Origin: an uncultured bacterium
Lineage (GTDB): Bacteria > Planctomycetota > Phycisphaerae > Phycisphaerales > SM1A02
Assembly: GCA_903918555.1 (NCBI GenBank)
Contig: CAIXEV010000501.1
Location: 1 to 7,011, forward strand
DNA length: 7,011 bases
Direction: 5' to 3'
The translations under genes were made by a program, and so were the position numbers. A model generated the notes under the pieces. That model did not search any database. It had not been told where the DNA came from and saw nothing but the letters and a program-made list of their open reading frames with translations. The number at the start of each line of letters is the position of its first letter. Position 1 is the stretch's first letter. This document shows, piece by piece, positions 1 through 6,637 of this stretch.

Positions 1-707
1 GCGGCGAGGATCGAGGCGAGATCGGCCGCGTCGACCGAACCGTTGAGATCGATGTCGCCCGAGCACGGCGCCTTGAAGATCGTCACGCTGAAGTTCGCGA
101 CCTGCGTGCAGGGGTCCTGTCCGAATGCGAACAGGCTCCAGAACGAACCGTTGAAGAACGACGCGTTGTTCGTGTAGAAGCCGACATACTGCGTGCTGCA
201 GGACGCGACCTGGAAGCCGAACTGGCCCTGGTAGTTGTAGTTGCGGCACTTGACCGACCAGCCGACATTGTTGAAGCCGCCCGCGGTGCGGATATTCGGC
301 AGCGGGATGTCGATCTCGAAGAAGGTCGCGCTCGTCGCGGACGAGGCCGGAAGCTCGACTCCGGTGATCGTCGTCGTGTAGAGCGGAGTGCCCGGTCCGA
401 AGACGAGGCCGCTCGGGTCGCCGTTGTTCAGCGTGAAATCGATGTCGGTCGAGCCGGGGACCTTGCTTCCGAAGGTCGCGAGGCGCAGCTTGATCTTCGA
501 CAGCGTCACGCCCGGCGCGCCCGGTCCCGGGCCAAGCCAGCCGCCGTCGCCGTACTTCACCGTCGCCGCGTTCGAGCTGTTGATCGGCGCGAAGAAGCCG
601 AGGTCGTTCCCGACATCGAACACGACCGTCTGGGCCGAGGCGACGGAGGGCAGGGCGGCGAGGACGAAGGCGATCGCGGCGAGGGCCGGGCGGAAGTTGC
701 AGCGCAT
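1..707 (-). CDS. Exported protein with C-terminal dockerin (3' end cut by window edge)
   Basis: The frame is open on the minus strand from the ATG at 707 to the window edge, giving 235 complete codons. Residues 1-25 form a clear Sec signal peptide: Arg near the N-terminus, a hydrophobic core FVLAALPSVA, and likely cleavage after ASA before QTVVFDVGN. The body (about 26-212) is Gly/Asn/Thr-rich and probably beta-rich, with Cys at 154, 170 and 200. I do not recognise its fold. From Cys215 it runs CSGDIDLNGSVDAADLASIL, a type I dockerin-like Ca-binding loop with the D-x-D-x-N-G pattern followed by D226 and D229 (DAADL). In Phycisphaerae such C-terminal repeats are common on exported proteins and are thought to attach or sort them; the mechanism is unproven. 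The cut end should hold the rest of the dockerin and perhaps a second repeat. No good Shine-Dalgarno precedes the ATG, but the signal peptide fixes the start well. The enzymatic or binding function is unknown. Confidence 0.87.
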   Translation of the reverse strand, partial: MRCNFRPALAAIAFVLAALPSVASAQTVVFDVGNDLGFFAPINSSNAATVKYGDGGWLGPGPGAPGVTLSKIKLRLATFGSKVPGSTDIDFTLNNGDPSGLVFGPGTPLYTTTITGVELPASSATSATFFEIDIPLPNIRTAGGFNNVGWSVKCRNYNYQGQFGFQVASCSTQYVGFYTNNASFFNGSFWSLFAFGQDPCTQVANFSVTIFKAPCSGDIDLNGSVDAADLASILA

Positions 708-857
708 GGCGCAAAGGCTACTCGCCGAGGCGGCCGAAACCAACGCATCCGCCGCGATTTCGGTGCAAGCGCGCCGCCGCGCCCCACCGCCGCGTCCGCC
801 CTCGCCGCCGCGCGGCTCGCGTCCATCGTTCTTCGACAATCTCGCGGGGTTCGCCTT

Positions 858-890
858 GTCAATTGACGGAGTCGCGGCACATTGCATGTT
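858..890 (+). promoter_or_regulatory. Weak candidate promoter with GTCAATTGAC palindrome
   Basis: GTCAATTGAC at 858-867 is a perfect 10-bp palindrome. It overlaps a -35-like TTGACG at 863-868. Sixteen bases further on, CATGTT (885-890) is a poor -10 match (3 of 6 to TATAAT). The position, 43-70 bp before the start at 933, suits a promoter for the PEP-CTERM-like gene. The palindrome could be an operator or chance. The -35 is reasonable; the -10 is not convincing. Confidence 0.3.
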
Positions 891-918
891 TGTCCTCTCC
901 GTCCGTCCCCTCACCCTC

Positions 919-922
919 GGAG
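919..922 (+). promoter_or_regulatory. Possible Shine-Dalgarno GGAG deciding the start at 933
   Basis: GGAG lies 10 nt before the ATG at 933. It supports that start over the upstream TTG at 882, which would add 17 residues rich in Pro, Arg and Ser that look nothing like a signal peptide. A further in-frame ATG at 954 remains possible but has no better ribosome-binding sequence. Confidence 0.45.
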
Positions 923-932
923 TCCCTTTCAA

Positions 933-1571
933 ATGTCCGATAGCACGAATTCGATGTCGCGCCCGAACTGTTCGGCGCGCACTGCCTACGCACTCGCTGC
1001 GGGCGCCGCTGCCGCGGCCGCCCTCAATGCGAGCGGCGCGATCGTTTACTCAGGTGTGCAAGACATCGCGGTTGCCCAGTTCAGCTCGCTGAACCTCAAC
1101 ATCGACGGCGACGCCTCCGGCGACCTCCTCCTGAAGAACTATGTCTTCGGCGGCGGCAACTACCAGGGCGCCTCGGTCAACTTCTTCCCGGGCAAGCTGA
1201 TGTCGTTCAACGCGAACGGCCTCTCCTATGCGTCCGCGCTCAACGCGGGCGTCACGGTCAGCTCGTCGTCGGTTGGCCCGAGCTTCTTCGGCTCGATGGC
1301 CTACGGCGGCGCGAACCCGAACGCGCAGTTCAACAACGCGTCCAACAAGTACCTCGGCCTCTCCTTCGCGAGCGGCGCGAACACCTACTACGGCTGGGTG
1401 CGCGTGAGCCTCAGCAACGCAACCGGCAGCTTCATGGTCCATGACTGGGCCTACGAGAACTCCGGCGGCAGCATCCAGACCGGTGCCGTCCCCGCGCCGG
1501 GTGCTCTCGGCATCCTCGCGGCCGGCGCGTCCGGTCTCGGGCTGCTCCGCGGCCGCAAGCGCTCGAAGTAA
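933..1571 (+). CDS. Exported protein with PEP-CTERM-like C-terminal sorting tail
   Basis: The protein is 212 residues from the ATG at 933. The N-terminus has a short polar part with Arg residues, then a hydrophobic Ala-rich segment (about residues 18-30, YALAAGAAAAAAL) and a plausible cleavage near ASGA before IVYSG, consistent with Sec export. The mature part begins with an Asp-rich strand, NLNIDGDASGD. It is rich in Gly, Asn and Ser, with YYGWVRVSL and HDWAYE near the end, a pattern seen in short planctomycete PEP-CTERM proteins. Residues 186-212 carry the sorting tail: VPAP, a hydrophobic run of about 16 residues (GALGILAAGASGLGLL), then the basic end RGRKRSK. Such tails are known to be recognised by exosortase-type systems that move proteins into the envelope or extracellular matrix; no exosortase is in this window. 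The specific function is unknown. It is followed after 29 nt by a large palindrome that may end its transcript. Confidence 0.9.
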   Translation: MSDSTNSMSRPNCSARTAYALAAGAAAAAALNASGAIVYSGVQDIAVAQFSSLNLNIDGDASGDLLLKNYVFGGGNYQGASVNFFPGKLMSFNANGLSYASALNAGVTVSSSSVGPSFFGSMAYGGANPNAQFNNASNKYLGLSFASGANTYYGWVRVSLSNATGSFMVHDWAYENSGGSIQTGAVPAPGALGILAAGASGLGLLRGRKRSK

Positions 1572-1600
1572 ACGCTTGAGCCAACCCGTCTAGGAAACAC

Positions 1601-1630
1601 ACAGCGCGCCCGCAATTGCGGGCGCGCTGT
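1601..1630 (+). terminator. Perfect 30-bp palindrome: possible terminator or leader hairpin
   Basis: The two 15-base halves (ACAGCGCGCCCGCAA and its exact reverse complement) meet with no spacer, so a transcript would fold into a very GC-rich stem closed by an AATT loop. It lies 29 nt after the PEP-CTERM-like stop codon and 11 nt before the next ATG. No T-run follows on the plus strand (ACTCTTGCG), so it is not a classic intrinsic terminator. It could be a terminator without a U-tract, an mRNA 3'-end stabiliser, a protein-binding site, or a structure limiting translation of the next gene. Confidence 0.55.
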
Positions 1631-1641
1631 ACTCTTGCGTC

Positions 1642-3612
1642 ATGAGCATCGCGCAACCATCTCGAGCAACGGCCCCCGGCCTTCCGCGCCGCGTGCTTCT
1701 CGTCGGCTGGGACGCCGCCGATTGGCAGATGATCGAGCCGCTGCTTGCGCAGGGCCTGATGCCGGCGCTCGCGGGCCTGCTCGAGCGCGGTGCCGCGGGC
1801 AACCTCGCCACGACGCGGCCGATCCTCTCGCCGATCCTCTGGAACACCATCGCGACCGGCAAGCGCGCCGATGCGCATGGCGTGCTTGGGTTCACCGAGC
1901 CCGACCCCGACGGCGCCGGCATCCGCACCACCGCGAGCACGAGCCGCCGCGCGAAGGCGCTGTGGAACATCCTCACGCAGTGCGGGCTGCGCTCGAATGT
2001 GGTCGGGTGGTACGCATCGCACCCCGCCGAGCCGATCCTCGGCGCGATGGTCTCGAACCAGACCGAGTTCCGAAGCCCCGACGAGCCGCCGCTCTCGCCG
2101 CTTCCCGCCAACTCCGTGCACCCCGCCGAGCTCGCCGAGCAGCTCGCCGAGTGCCGCATCCATCCAACCGAGCTCGACGAGACCGCCGTGCTGCCGTTCG
2201 TGCCGAACGCCGAGCGCGTGGCCGCGCAGGAGAAGCACCGCCTCGACAAGCTGCTTGGCATGCTCGCGCAGACGGCGAGCGTGCAGGCGTTCGCCACCGA
2301 CCTCATGGCGCGCGACGACTGGGATTTCACCGCCGTCTACTACGAGGGCATCGACCGCTTCGGCCACGAGTTCATGGAGTTCCATCCGCCGAAGATGGAC
2401 GCGGTCCCGCAAGAGGAGTTCGAGGCGTACCAGCACTGCATGGTGGGCATCTACCGCTTCCACGACATGATGCTCGAGTCGCTGCTCGCGCTCGCGGGCG
2501 ACGACACCGCGGTCGTGATCGTGAGCGACCACGGCTACTGGAACGACCATCGCCGGCCCGATCCGAAGGCGGCGGAGTCGAATCCGGTGGCGTGGCACCG
2601 TCCATTCGGGATGTTCGCCGCCACTGGCCCCGGCATCCGCGCGGGCGCCCGGCTGCATGGCGGTTCGATCCTCGACATCGCCCCGACCATCCTCGCGCTT
2701 CTCGGGTTGCCGGCCGGCAAGGACATGACCGGACGCGTGCTGGCCGAGGTGCTCGACGGCGTTTCCGTCGCCGAGCGCATCGATTCGTGGGAATCGGTCG
2801 ACGGGCCGTGCGGCATGCATCCCGCGGATCTCCGCATCGACCCGGCCGAGGCGCATGCCGCGCTCGAGCAGCTCGTGGCGCTTGGGTACATCGAGCCGCT
2901 CAGCGAGGATGCCGGGAAGACGCGCCGCGACACGATCGCCTCGAACCAGATGCAGTTGGCGCAGTCCCACACCGATGCGCTTGAGTTCGGGAAGGCGATC
3001 GCCGTGATCGACGGCCTCGACGAATCGTTCCGCGCCTCGGCGCTCGTGCGGCTGCTCCGCGCGCAGTGCCTGCATGGGCTCCGCGACTTTGCGGGCGTGC
3101 GCGCCGAGCTTTCCGCGCTTGGCGGCGAAGAGGCGCTCGGCGCGCCGGCGACGCTCTTGCTCGCGGCCGCCGAGCTTGCCGAAGGCGACGCGCGTGCCGC
3201 GCTTGCGCATCTCGAGCGCGCGACCGCGGCGGGCGCCGTGCTCGACGACTTCCGCATGCTGCGCGCTCGAAGCCATCTCTCGCTCGACATGCCGCGCGAG
3301 GCGCGCGCCGACCTCGAGGTCGTGCTCGCCTCGGAACCCGAGAACAGCGAGGCGCTTGGCATGCTTGCCGACTGCATGCTGCGGCTCGGCGACGCATCGG
3401 CCGCGCTCGAACACGGCATGGCGTCGGCGGCGCTCTCGATGTCGAACCCGCGCGTGCACCTCACGATCGGCCGCGCGTTCCTCGCGCTTGGCTCGCCGTC
3501 CGAGGCCGTCACCGCGTTCGAAACGGCGTGCGCGCTGGCGCCCGGGTGGGACGAGGCTCGCGTGGGGCTTGAAGACGCGCGGCGCGCGGCAACACTGTCG
3601 CATGACCAATAA
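1642..3612 (+). CDS. Type I phosphodiesterase/alkaline phosphatase-fold protein with C-terminal TPRs
   Basis: The protein is 656 residues. Residues 16-375 match the alkaline phosphatase superfamily, type I phosphodiesterase/nucleotide pyrophosphatase branch. Visible metal-site residues are Asp24 in VLLVGWDAADW, a nucleophile-position Ser63 in ILSPILWNTIATGK followed by AHGV, Asp238 and His242 in GIDRFGH, Asp296-His297 in VIVSDHGYW, and His319 in WHRPFGMF. GSILDIAPTILALLGLP (341-357) is the usual end of this fold. These enzymes are two-metal hydrolases of phosphate mono- or diesters; the substrate here cannot be read from sequence. Residues about 430-650 are Ala-rich helices with at least two or three good TPRs (clearest at 569-640), normally a protein-binding scaffold. 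No signal peptide or membrane segment is seen, so a cytosolic location is inferred. The ATG at 1642 is the only good start before the first beta strand, though it lacks a clear Shine-Dalgarno. No obvious promoter fits in the short upstream gap, so the gene may depend on readthrough past the palindrome. Confidence 0.94.
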   Translation: MSIAQPSRATAPGLPRRVLLVGWDAADWQMIEPLLAQGLMPALAGLLERGAAGNLATTRPILSPILWNTIATGKRADAHGVLGFTEPDPDGAGIRTTASTSRRAKALWNILTQCGLRSNVVGWYASHPAEPILGAMVSNQTEFRSPDEPPLSPLPANSVHPAELAEQLAECRIHPTELDETAVLPFVPNAERVAAQEKHRLDKLLGMLAQTASVQAFATDLMARDDWDFTAVYYEGIDRFGHEFMEFHPPKMDAVPQEEFEAYQHCMVGIYRFHDMMLESLLALAGDDTAVVIVSDHGYWNDHRRPDPKAAESNPVAWHRPFGMFAATGPGIRAGARLHGGSILDIAPTILALLGLPAGKDMTGRVLAEVLDGVSVAERIDSWESVDGPCGMHPADLRIDPAEAHAALEQLVALGYIEPLSEDAGKTRRDTIASNQMQLAQSHTDALEFGKAIAVIDGLDESFRASALVRLLRAQCLHGLRDFAGVRAELSALGGEEALGAPATLLLAAAELAEGDARAALAHLERATAAGAVLDDFRMLRARSHLSLDMPREARADLEVVLASEPENSEALGMLADCMLRLGDASAALEHGMASAALSMSNPRVHLTIGRAFLALGSPSEAVTAFETACALAPGWDEARVGLEDARRAATLSHDQ

Positions 3613-3615
3613 CGA

Positions 3616-3678
3616 TTGATACTGTGACAATAAATCCCGCCAAATCGACTTGACATCAAATACTGTTACTGTAAGATA
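3616..3678 (+). promoter_or_regulatory. Promoter and putative MerR operator with three TACTGT elements
   Basis: The spacer 3613-3683 is about 40% GC by hand count, far below its surroundings. A consensus -35 TTGACA lies at 3650-3655 and a -10-like TAAGAT at 3672-3677 (4 of 6 matches), with a 16-bp gap. The expected transcription start, 7 nt past the -10, is base 3684, the A of the regulator's ATG, which predicts a leaderless mRNA. TACTGT occurs at 3620-3625, 3661-3666 and 3667-3672. The first two are in the longer repeat ATACTGT(G/T)AC, 41 bp apart. TTACTGTAA (3666-3674) is a short inverted repeat between -35 and -10. MerR-family proteins are known to bind between these elements, so an autoregulatory operator is a reasonable inference. 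The 16-bp gap is shorter than the 19-20 bp typical of MerR-activated promoters, so repression may be more likely. Confidence 0.62.
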
Positions 3679-3683
3679 GCGGC

Positions 3684-4331
3684 ATGCACACGCCGCGCTC
3701 CAGCAACCTGCTTGAGGTCCTTGGGTCGATCCCCGTCGAGGGAATCGGTCTCGATGAGCTCGCCGTGCTTGCGAACCAACTGCTCGAAGCGCGCCATGTG
3801 GTGATGCGCGACGGCAGGGCGACGGAGCGCATCGACGCCCGCACGATTCGCTTCTACCAGACGCTCGGCATCGTGCCGAAGCCCGCCTACGAGGGGCGCC
3901 GCGCGATCTACGAGCGCGACCACCTCGTGCGCGTCGTCTCGGCGAAGGCGCTTCAGGCCGAGGGCTATTCGCTCGCGCAGATCCAGGGCGCGCTGCCCAT
4001 GCGCAAGACCGACGAACTCACGCAGGCGCTGCTTGACCTCGAGAGTGAGCGCAAGGTCCACGCAGCACATGCCTCGCTCGATGCGCCCCGCGCGTCGGCG
4101 TCAAGCCAAGTGTCGCCACTCCAACTCGCACCCTTTCACATTGCACCCGGAGTCACCGTCCTCATCGACCCAACCCTCGTCGCCGACCCGCACTCAATCG
4201 CCGAATCTCTCGCCCTCGCGCTCCGCTCGACCGACGCTTTCACGATGCAGCCCCGTGGAGGAGAAGACGCATCGGTCGCAGCCGTGACGCGCGACAGCAC
4301 CCGCCCGAACCCACATGGAGGAAATCAATGA
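3684..4331 (+). CDS. MerR-family transcriptional regulator with extended HTH and C-terminal domain
   Basis: The protein is 215 residues. The DNA-binding part spans about residues 22-105. A first helix LDELAVLANQLL is followed by a long insert (about 31-51, with RDGRATERID). Then come the typical MerR segment RTIRFYQTLGIVPKP (53-67), the wing GRRAIYERDHLVRV (71-84), and ALQAEGYSLAQIQGAL (89-104). A short helical linker (108-125) and a low-complexity Ala/Ser stretch lead to a beta-like segment FHIAPGVTVLIDP (151-163) and helix 171-180, which may sense a ligand or bind a partner. There is no cysteine in the protein, so it is not a CueR/MerR-type thiol metal sensor. The start at 3684 is the first possible one: an in-frame stop (TAA) lies at 3672-3674 inside the -10 element. 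The stop overlaps the start of the VIT-VWA gene, so both are probably co-transcribed, and the regulator may act on its own promoter and on the VWA protein's level. The signal it responds to is unknown. Confidence 0.92.
   Translation: MHTPRSSNLLEVLGSIPVEGIGLDELAVLANQLLEARHVVMRDGRATERIDARTIRFYQTLGIVPKPAYEGRRAIYERDHLVRVVSAKALQAEGYSLAQIQGALPMRKTDELTQALLDLESERKVHAAHASLDAPRASASSQVSPLQLAPFHIAPGVTVLIDPTLVADPHSIAESLALALRSTDAFTMQPRGGEDASVAAVTRDSTRPNPHGGNQ
4317..4321 (+). promoter_or_regulatory. Strong Shine-Dalgarno for the VIT-VWA gene
   Basis: GGAGG lies 6 nt before the ATG at 4328, inside the last codons of the MerR gene. It is the best ribosome-binding site in the window and contrasts with the apparently leaderless MerR start. 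Together with the ATGA overlap it suggests both translational coupling and independent initiation, so the VWA protein may be made in excess over the regulator. Confidence 0.75.
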
Positions 4332-6610
4332 CAACGCTTCACGACCTGATCCCGGCGACGATTCGAACCATGCCCGCGCCCAAGCGGGCGCGCAGGCGAC
4401 ATCTGGGAGAACTACTCGGCATTCCCAGCGGTGGCGGTCGTGCCGCGATCGAGGAGGGGCGCGCCCAGCCGCATGCGTTCCCGCTCACGAAGGTGTCGGT
4501 GCGCGCGTCGATCCTCGCTGATTGCGCTGTCACCGAGCTTGAGCAGCGGTACACAAACGACTCGACGGACGCGATGGATGTCACGCACACCATGCCGCTT
4601 CCGCCCGAGGGCGCGGTGACGGCGTTCGAGATCGTGTCGGGTGGCCGAACGGTCAAAGGCGTCTGCAAGCTTGCCAAGGAAGCGAAGGCGGACTTCGCCA
4701 GCGCGCGCAAGCGCGGCAAGACCGGCGCGATGGTCAAGTCGGCGCGCGACGATGTCCACACGATCTCGCTCGCGAATGTGCCCGCAAAGTCCGACGTCGT
4801 CGTGCGCATGACGATCGTCGAGCGCCTCCGCGTTGACGACGGTCGGTTCGAGTTCCGCTTCCCGACGGCGATGTCGCCGAAGTATGTGCCGGGGCAGGCG
4901 GTCGGTCACGACGGCGACGGCGTCGAGCCCGACACCGACCGCGCGCCCGACGCGTCGCGCCTCACGCCGCCCTTGAAGATCGGCGAAGGCACCGCGCTCG
5001 AGCTCGAGCTGACGCTGCCCGCAGGCACGACCGACATCGCGGCGTCCGTTCCGCTCGTGCGCTCGGCGGCTGTGAACGACTCGGTGGCGCTGCGCGTCGA
5101 CGGCTCCGCGACCTGCACGGGCGACATCGTCGTGCGCGCGTGGTCGCGCGCCCACGAGGCGACCGTGCGGGCGTACACCGACGGCGAGCGCACGCTGGTC
5201 GTGGTCGATCCGCCCGCGACGCGCAGGCCCGAGCTCGAGTGCCCGCGCGAAGCGGTGTTCGTGCTCGACCGCTCCGGGTCGATGCACGACAAGCGTATCG
5301 TGGCCGCGCGGCGCGCCCTGCGAGCGGCGCTCGACGGGCTTTCCGACAAGGACACCTTCGAGATCATCGCGTTCGATACCGGCTTCGAGACGTTCGACGC
5401 AGAGCCCGTCGCGGCGACGCGCGCGAACATCGAACGCGCGATGAAGTGGATCGACGGCGTGCAAGCCGATGGCGGGACCAACGCGTTGCCCGCGATCGAG
5501 CGCGCCTGCACTGGTCGCGTGGCGCCAGGTCGCCTGCGCACGGTGCTCCTCCTCACCGATGGCGACGTCGCCAATGACGCGGAGATCCTCGCGCTCTCGC
5601 GGCGATTCGACCCGGCACTTCGACTGTTCACGGTCGGTATCGGCAGCGCGCCGTCGGCGGGACTCCTCTCTCGGCTTGCGCGACTCGGCGGCGGCACCAC
5701 GCTGTCCATCAGCAACTCGCAAGACATCGAGGCCGAGATCCGGCGCTTCGAGGCGACCTTCGTAGGACCGATCGCATGCGGACTCGGGATCGACGGCGCG
5801 CGCCGTCACTCGGGGCGCGACCTCTATGCGGGCCGCGCCGCGACCTTCTTCGTCGAAGGCGCGCCGCAAACCGTCGAGGTGACAAGCGTCGACGGGCGGT
5901 TCAACGACCGCGCGACGGTCATCGCTTCGCCGATCGCGCTTGGCGCGCTTTGGGCGCGCGAGCGCGTCGCTGAGCTTGAGGACAGGCTCGTCGCCGATCC
6001 CGCGCAGAAGGGGATCATCGACCCCGAGATCGCGGAACTCGGCGTGCGTCACCAGATCCAGACGCGGCTCACGCGCTTTGTCGCGGTCGACGAGGAGAGC
6101 CAGGTGCATGGCGAGCCGCGTGCGCTCGTGCAGCCGAGCGAGCGGGCCGACGATGTGCGCGCGTGCCTCGCCAGCCCTCCATCTGTCGCAGTTTGTTTCG
6201 ATTGCGTGCCGGCGCCGATGTTGAGCATGGATGCATCGCTCGATCGCACGCCGAGGTTCAAGCAATCCCCGCGCGCATTGCGATCACCGAAGCGGTCGAC
6301 CACTGCGGACCTGTCGAAGGCAACCGCGTTCGCTGCGGCCGAAGTCGCGAAGCGCGACCCCGCGCAGCCGATGACCGAGCGGCTCGCCTTCCTGGTGCTG
6401 CTGGCAGCGCTCGATCCGGCGAACGCGATTCCCGACGACCTGACGAAGGATGCGCTGCGGTTTGTCTACGAGCGCGCGAAGGCGGAAGGGAGAGGTCCGC
6501 GCAAGCTCCAGCTCATCACGCTCGCGGGATCGTTCAGTTCCGGCGACGGTGCGGGCGTGCTCGCGCTCGTCCTGCATCTCTCGGGTGCGGCGTCGATCGA
6601 GAAGATCTGA
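4328..6610 (+). CDS. VIT and VWA domain protein, cytosolic-type
   Basis: The protein is 760 residues. Residues about 50-168 form a VIT (vault/inter-alpha-trypsin) domain: LEQRYTNDS, PLPPEGAVTAFEIVSGGR, then VHTISLANVPAKSDVVVRMTIVERL. A middle beta-rich part (170-300) follows. The VWA domain spans about 306-480, with an intact MIDAS metal site: D314-x-S316-x-S318 in VLDRSGSM, T384 in DGGTNA, and D411 in LLLTDGD. ALWARERVAELEDRL (540-554) and TRLTRFVAVDEE (579-590) are the conserved segments that follow VWA in VIT-VWA proteins. A disordered linker with several Pro, Arg and Ser (600-660) precedes a helical C-terminal part (661-760) that I do not recognise. VIT and VWA domains are known protein-protein interaction modules, with VWA binding partners through a divalent metal. 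There is no signal peptide, membrane segment or sortase/PEP tail, unlike many envelope VIT-VWA proteins, so a cytosolic scaffold role is inferred. It overlaps the MerR gene by 4 bp and ends before a terminator hairpin. Confidence 0.95.
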   Translation: MTTLHDLIPATIRTMPAPKRARRRHLGELLGIPSGGGRAAIEEGRAQPHAFPLTKVSVRASILADCAVTELEQRYTNDSTDAMDVTHTMPLPPEGAVTAFEIVSGGRTVKGVCKLAKEAKADFASARKRGKTGAMVKSARDDVHTISLANVPAKSDVVVRMTIVERLRVDDGRFEFRFPTAMSPKYVPGQAVGHDGDGVEPDTDRAPDASRLTPPLKIGEGTALELELTLPAGTTDIAASVPLVRSAAVNDSVALRVDGSATCTGDIVVRAWSRAHEATVRAYTDGERTLVVVDPPATRRPELECPREAVFVLDRSGSMHDKRIVAARRALRAALDGLSDKDTFEIIAFDTGFETFDAEPVAATRANIERAMKWIDGVQADGGTNALPAIERACTGRVAPGRLRTVLLLTDGDVANDAEILALSRRFDPALRLFTVGIGSAPSAGLLSRLARLGGGTTLSISNSQDIEAEIRRFEATFVGPIACGLGIDGARRHSGRDLYAGRAATFFVEGAPQTVEVTSVDGRFNDRATVIASPIALGALWARERVAELEDRLVADPAQKGIIDPEIAELGVRHQIQTRLTRFVAVDEESQVHGEPRALVQPSERADDVRACLASPPSVAVCFDCVPAPMLSMDASLDRTPRFKQSPRALRSPKRSTTADLSKATAFAAAEVAKRDPAQPMTERLAFLVLLAALDPANAIPDDLTKDALRFVYERAKAEGRGPRKLQLITLAGSFSSGDGAGVLALVLHLSGAASIEKI

Positions 6611-6637
6611 TCGCGGGCCGTCCGCCAACCCGATCCC

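Larger units (their letters stand above)
708..932. other. Divergent intergenic region
   Basis: This 225-bp spacer separates the minus-strand dockerin gene from the plus-strand PEP-CTERM-like gene, so it should carry both promoters. Its middle (about 770-830) is a low-complexity C/G-rich stretch. On the plus strand, 856-890 is more AT-rich and holds a palindrome and a weak promoter candidate, listed separately. I could not find a convincing -35/-10 pair for the minus-strand gene. Overlapping open frames here have Arg/Pro/Ser-biased composition and are not supported as genes. Confidence 0.6.

Noticed and set aside
882..932. Upstream TTG start extending the PEP-CTERM-like protein by 17 residues
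   Set aside because: The extension is Pro/Arg/Ser-rich and spoils the signal peptide; the ATG at 933 has a GGAG 10 nt upstream.
388..1092. Plus-strand open frame overlapping the left dockerin gene, the intergenic region and the next gene
   Set aside because: Most of it lies antisense to a gene with a clear signal peptide and dockerin, and its translation is Pro/Arg/Ala low complexity.
2900..3572. Several Arg/Ala-rich frames on both strands within the TPR-coding part
   Set aside because: They are shadows of the TPR region's GC-rich codons; the real frame has a readable TPR pattern.
1432..3630. Long minus-strand open frame of about 730 codons opposite the phosphodiesterase gene
   Set aside because: It mirrors a high-GC gene on the other strand, is composed mainly of Arg, Ala, His and Glu without recognisable domains, and has no coherent start region. 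It is a codon-bias artefact.
4256..4263. A second GGAGGAG Shine-Dalgarno-like sequence inside the MerR gene
   Set aside because: No start codon follows at a suitable distance; it lies within codons for the regulator's C-terminus.
4412..6265. Long minus-strand open frame of about 617 codons opposite the VIT-VWA gene
   Set aside because: Same cause: strong GC codon bias of the real plus-strand gene. The translation is Arg/Ala/His/Asp-rich with no domain.
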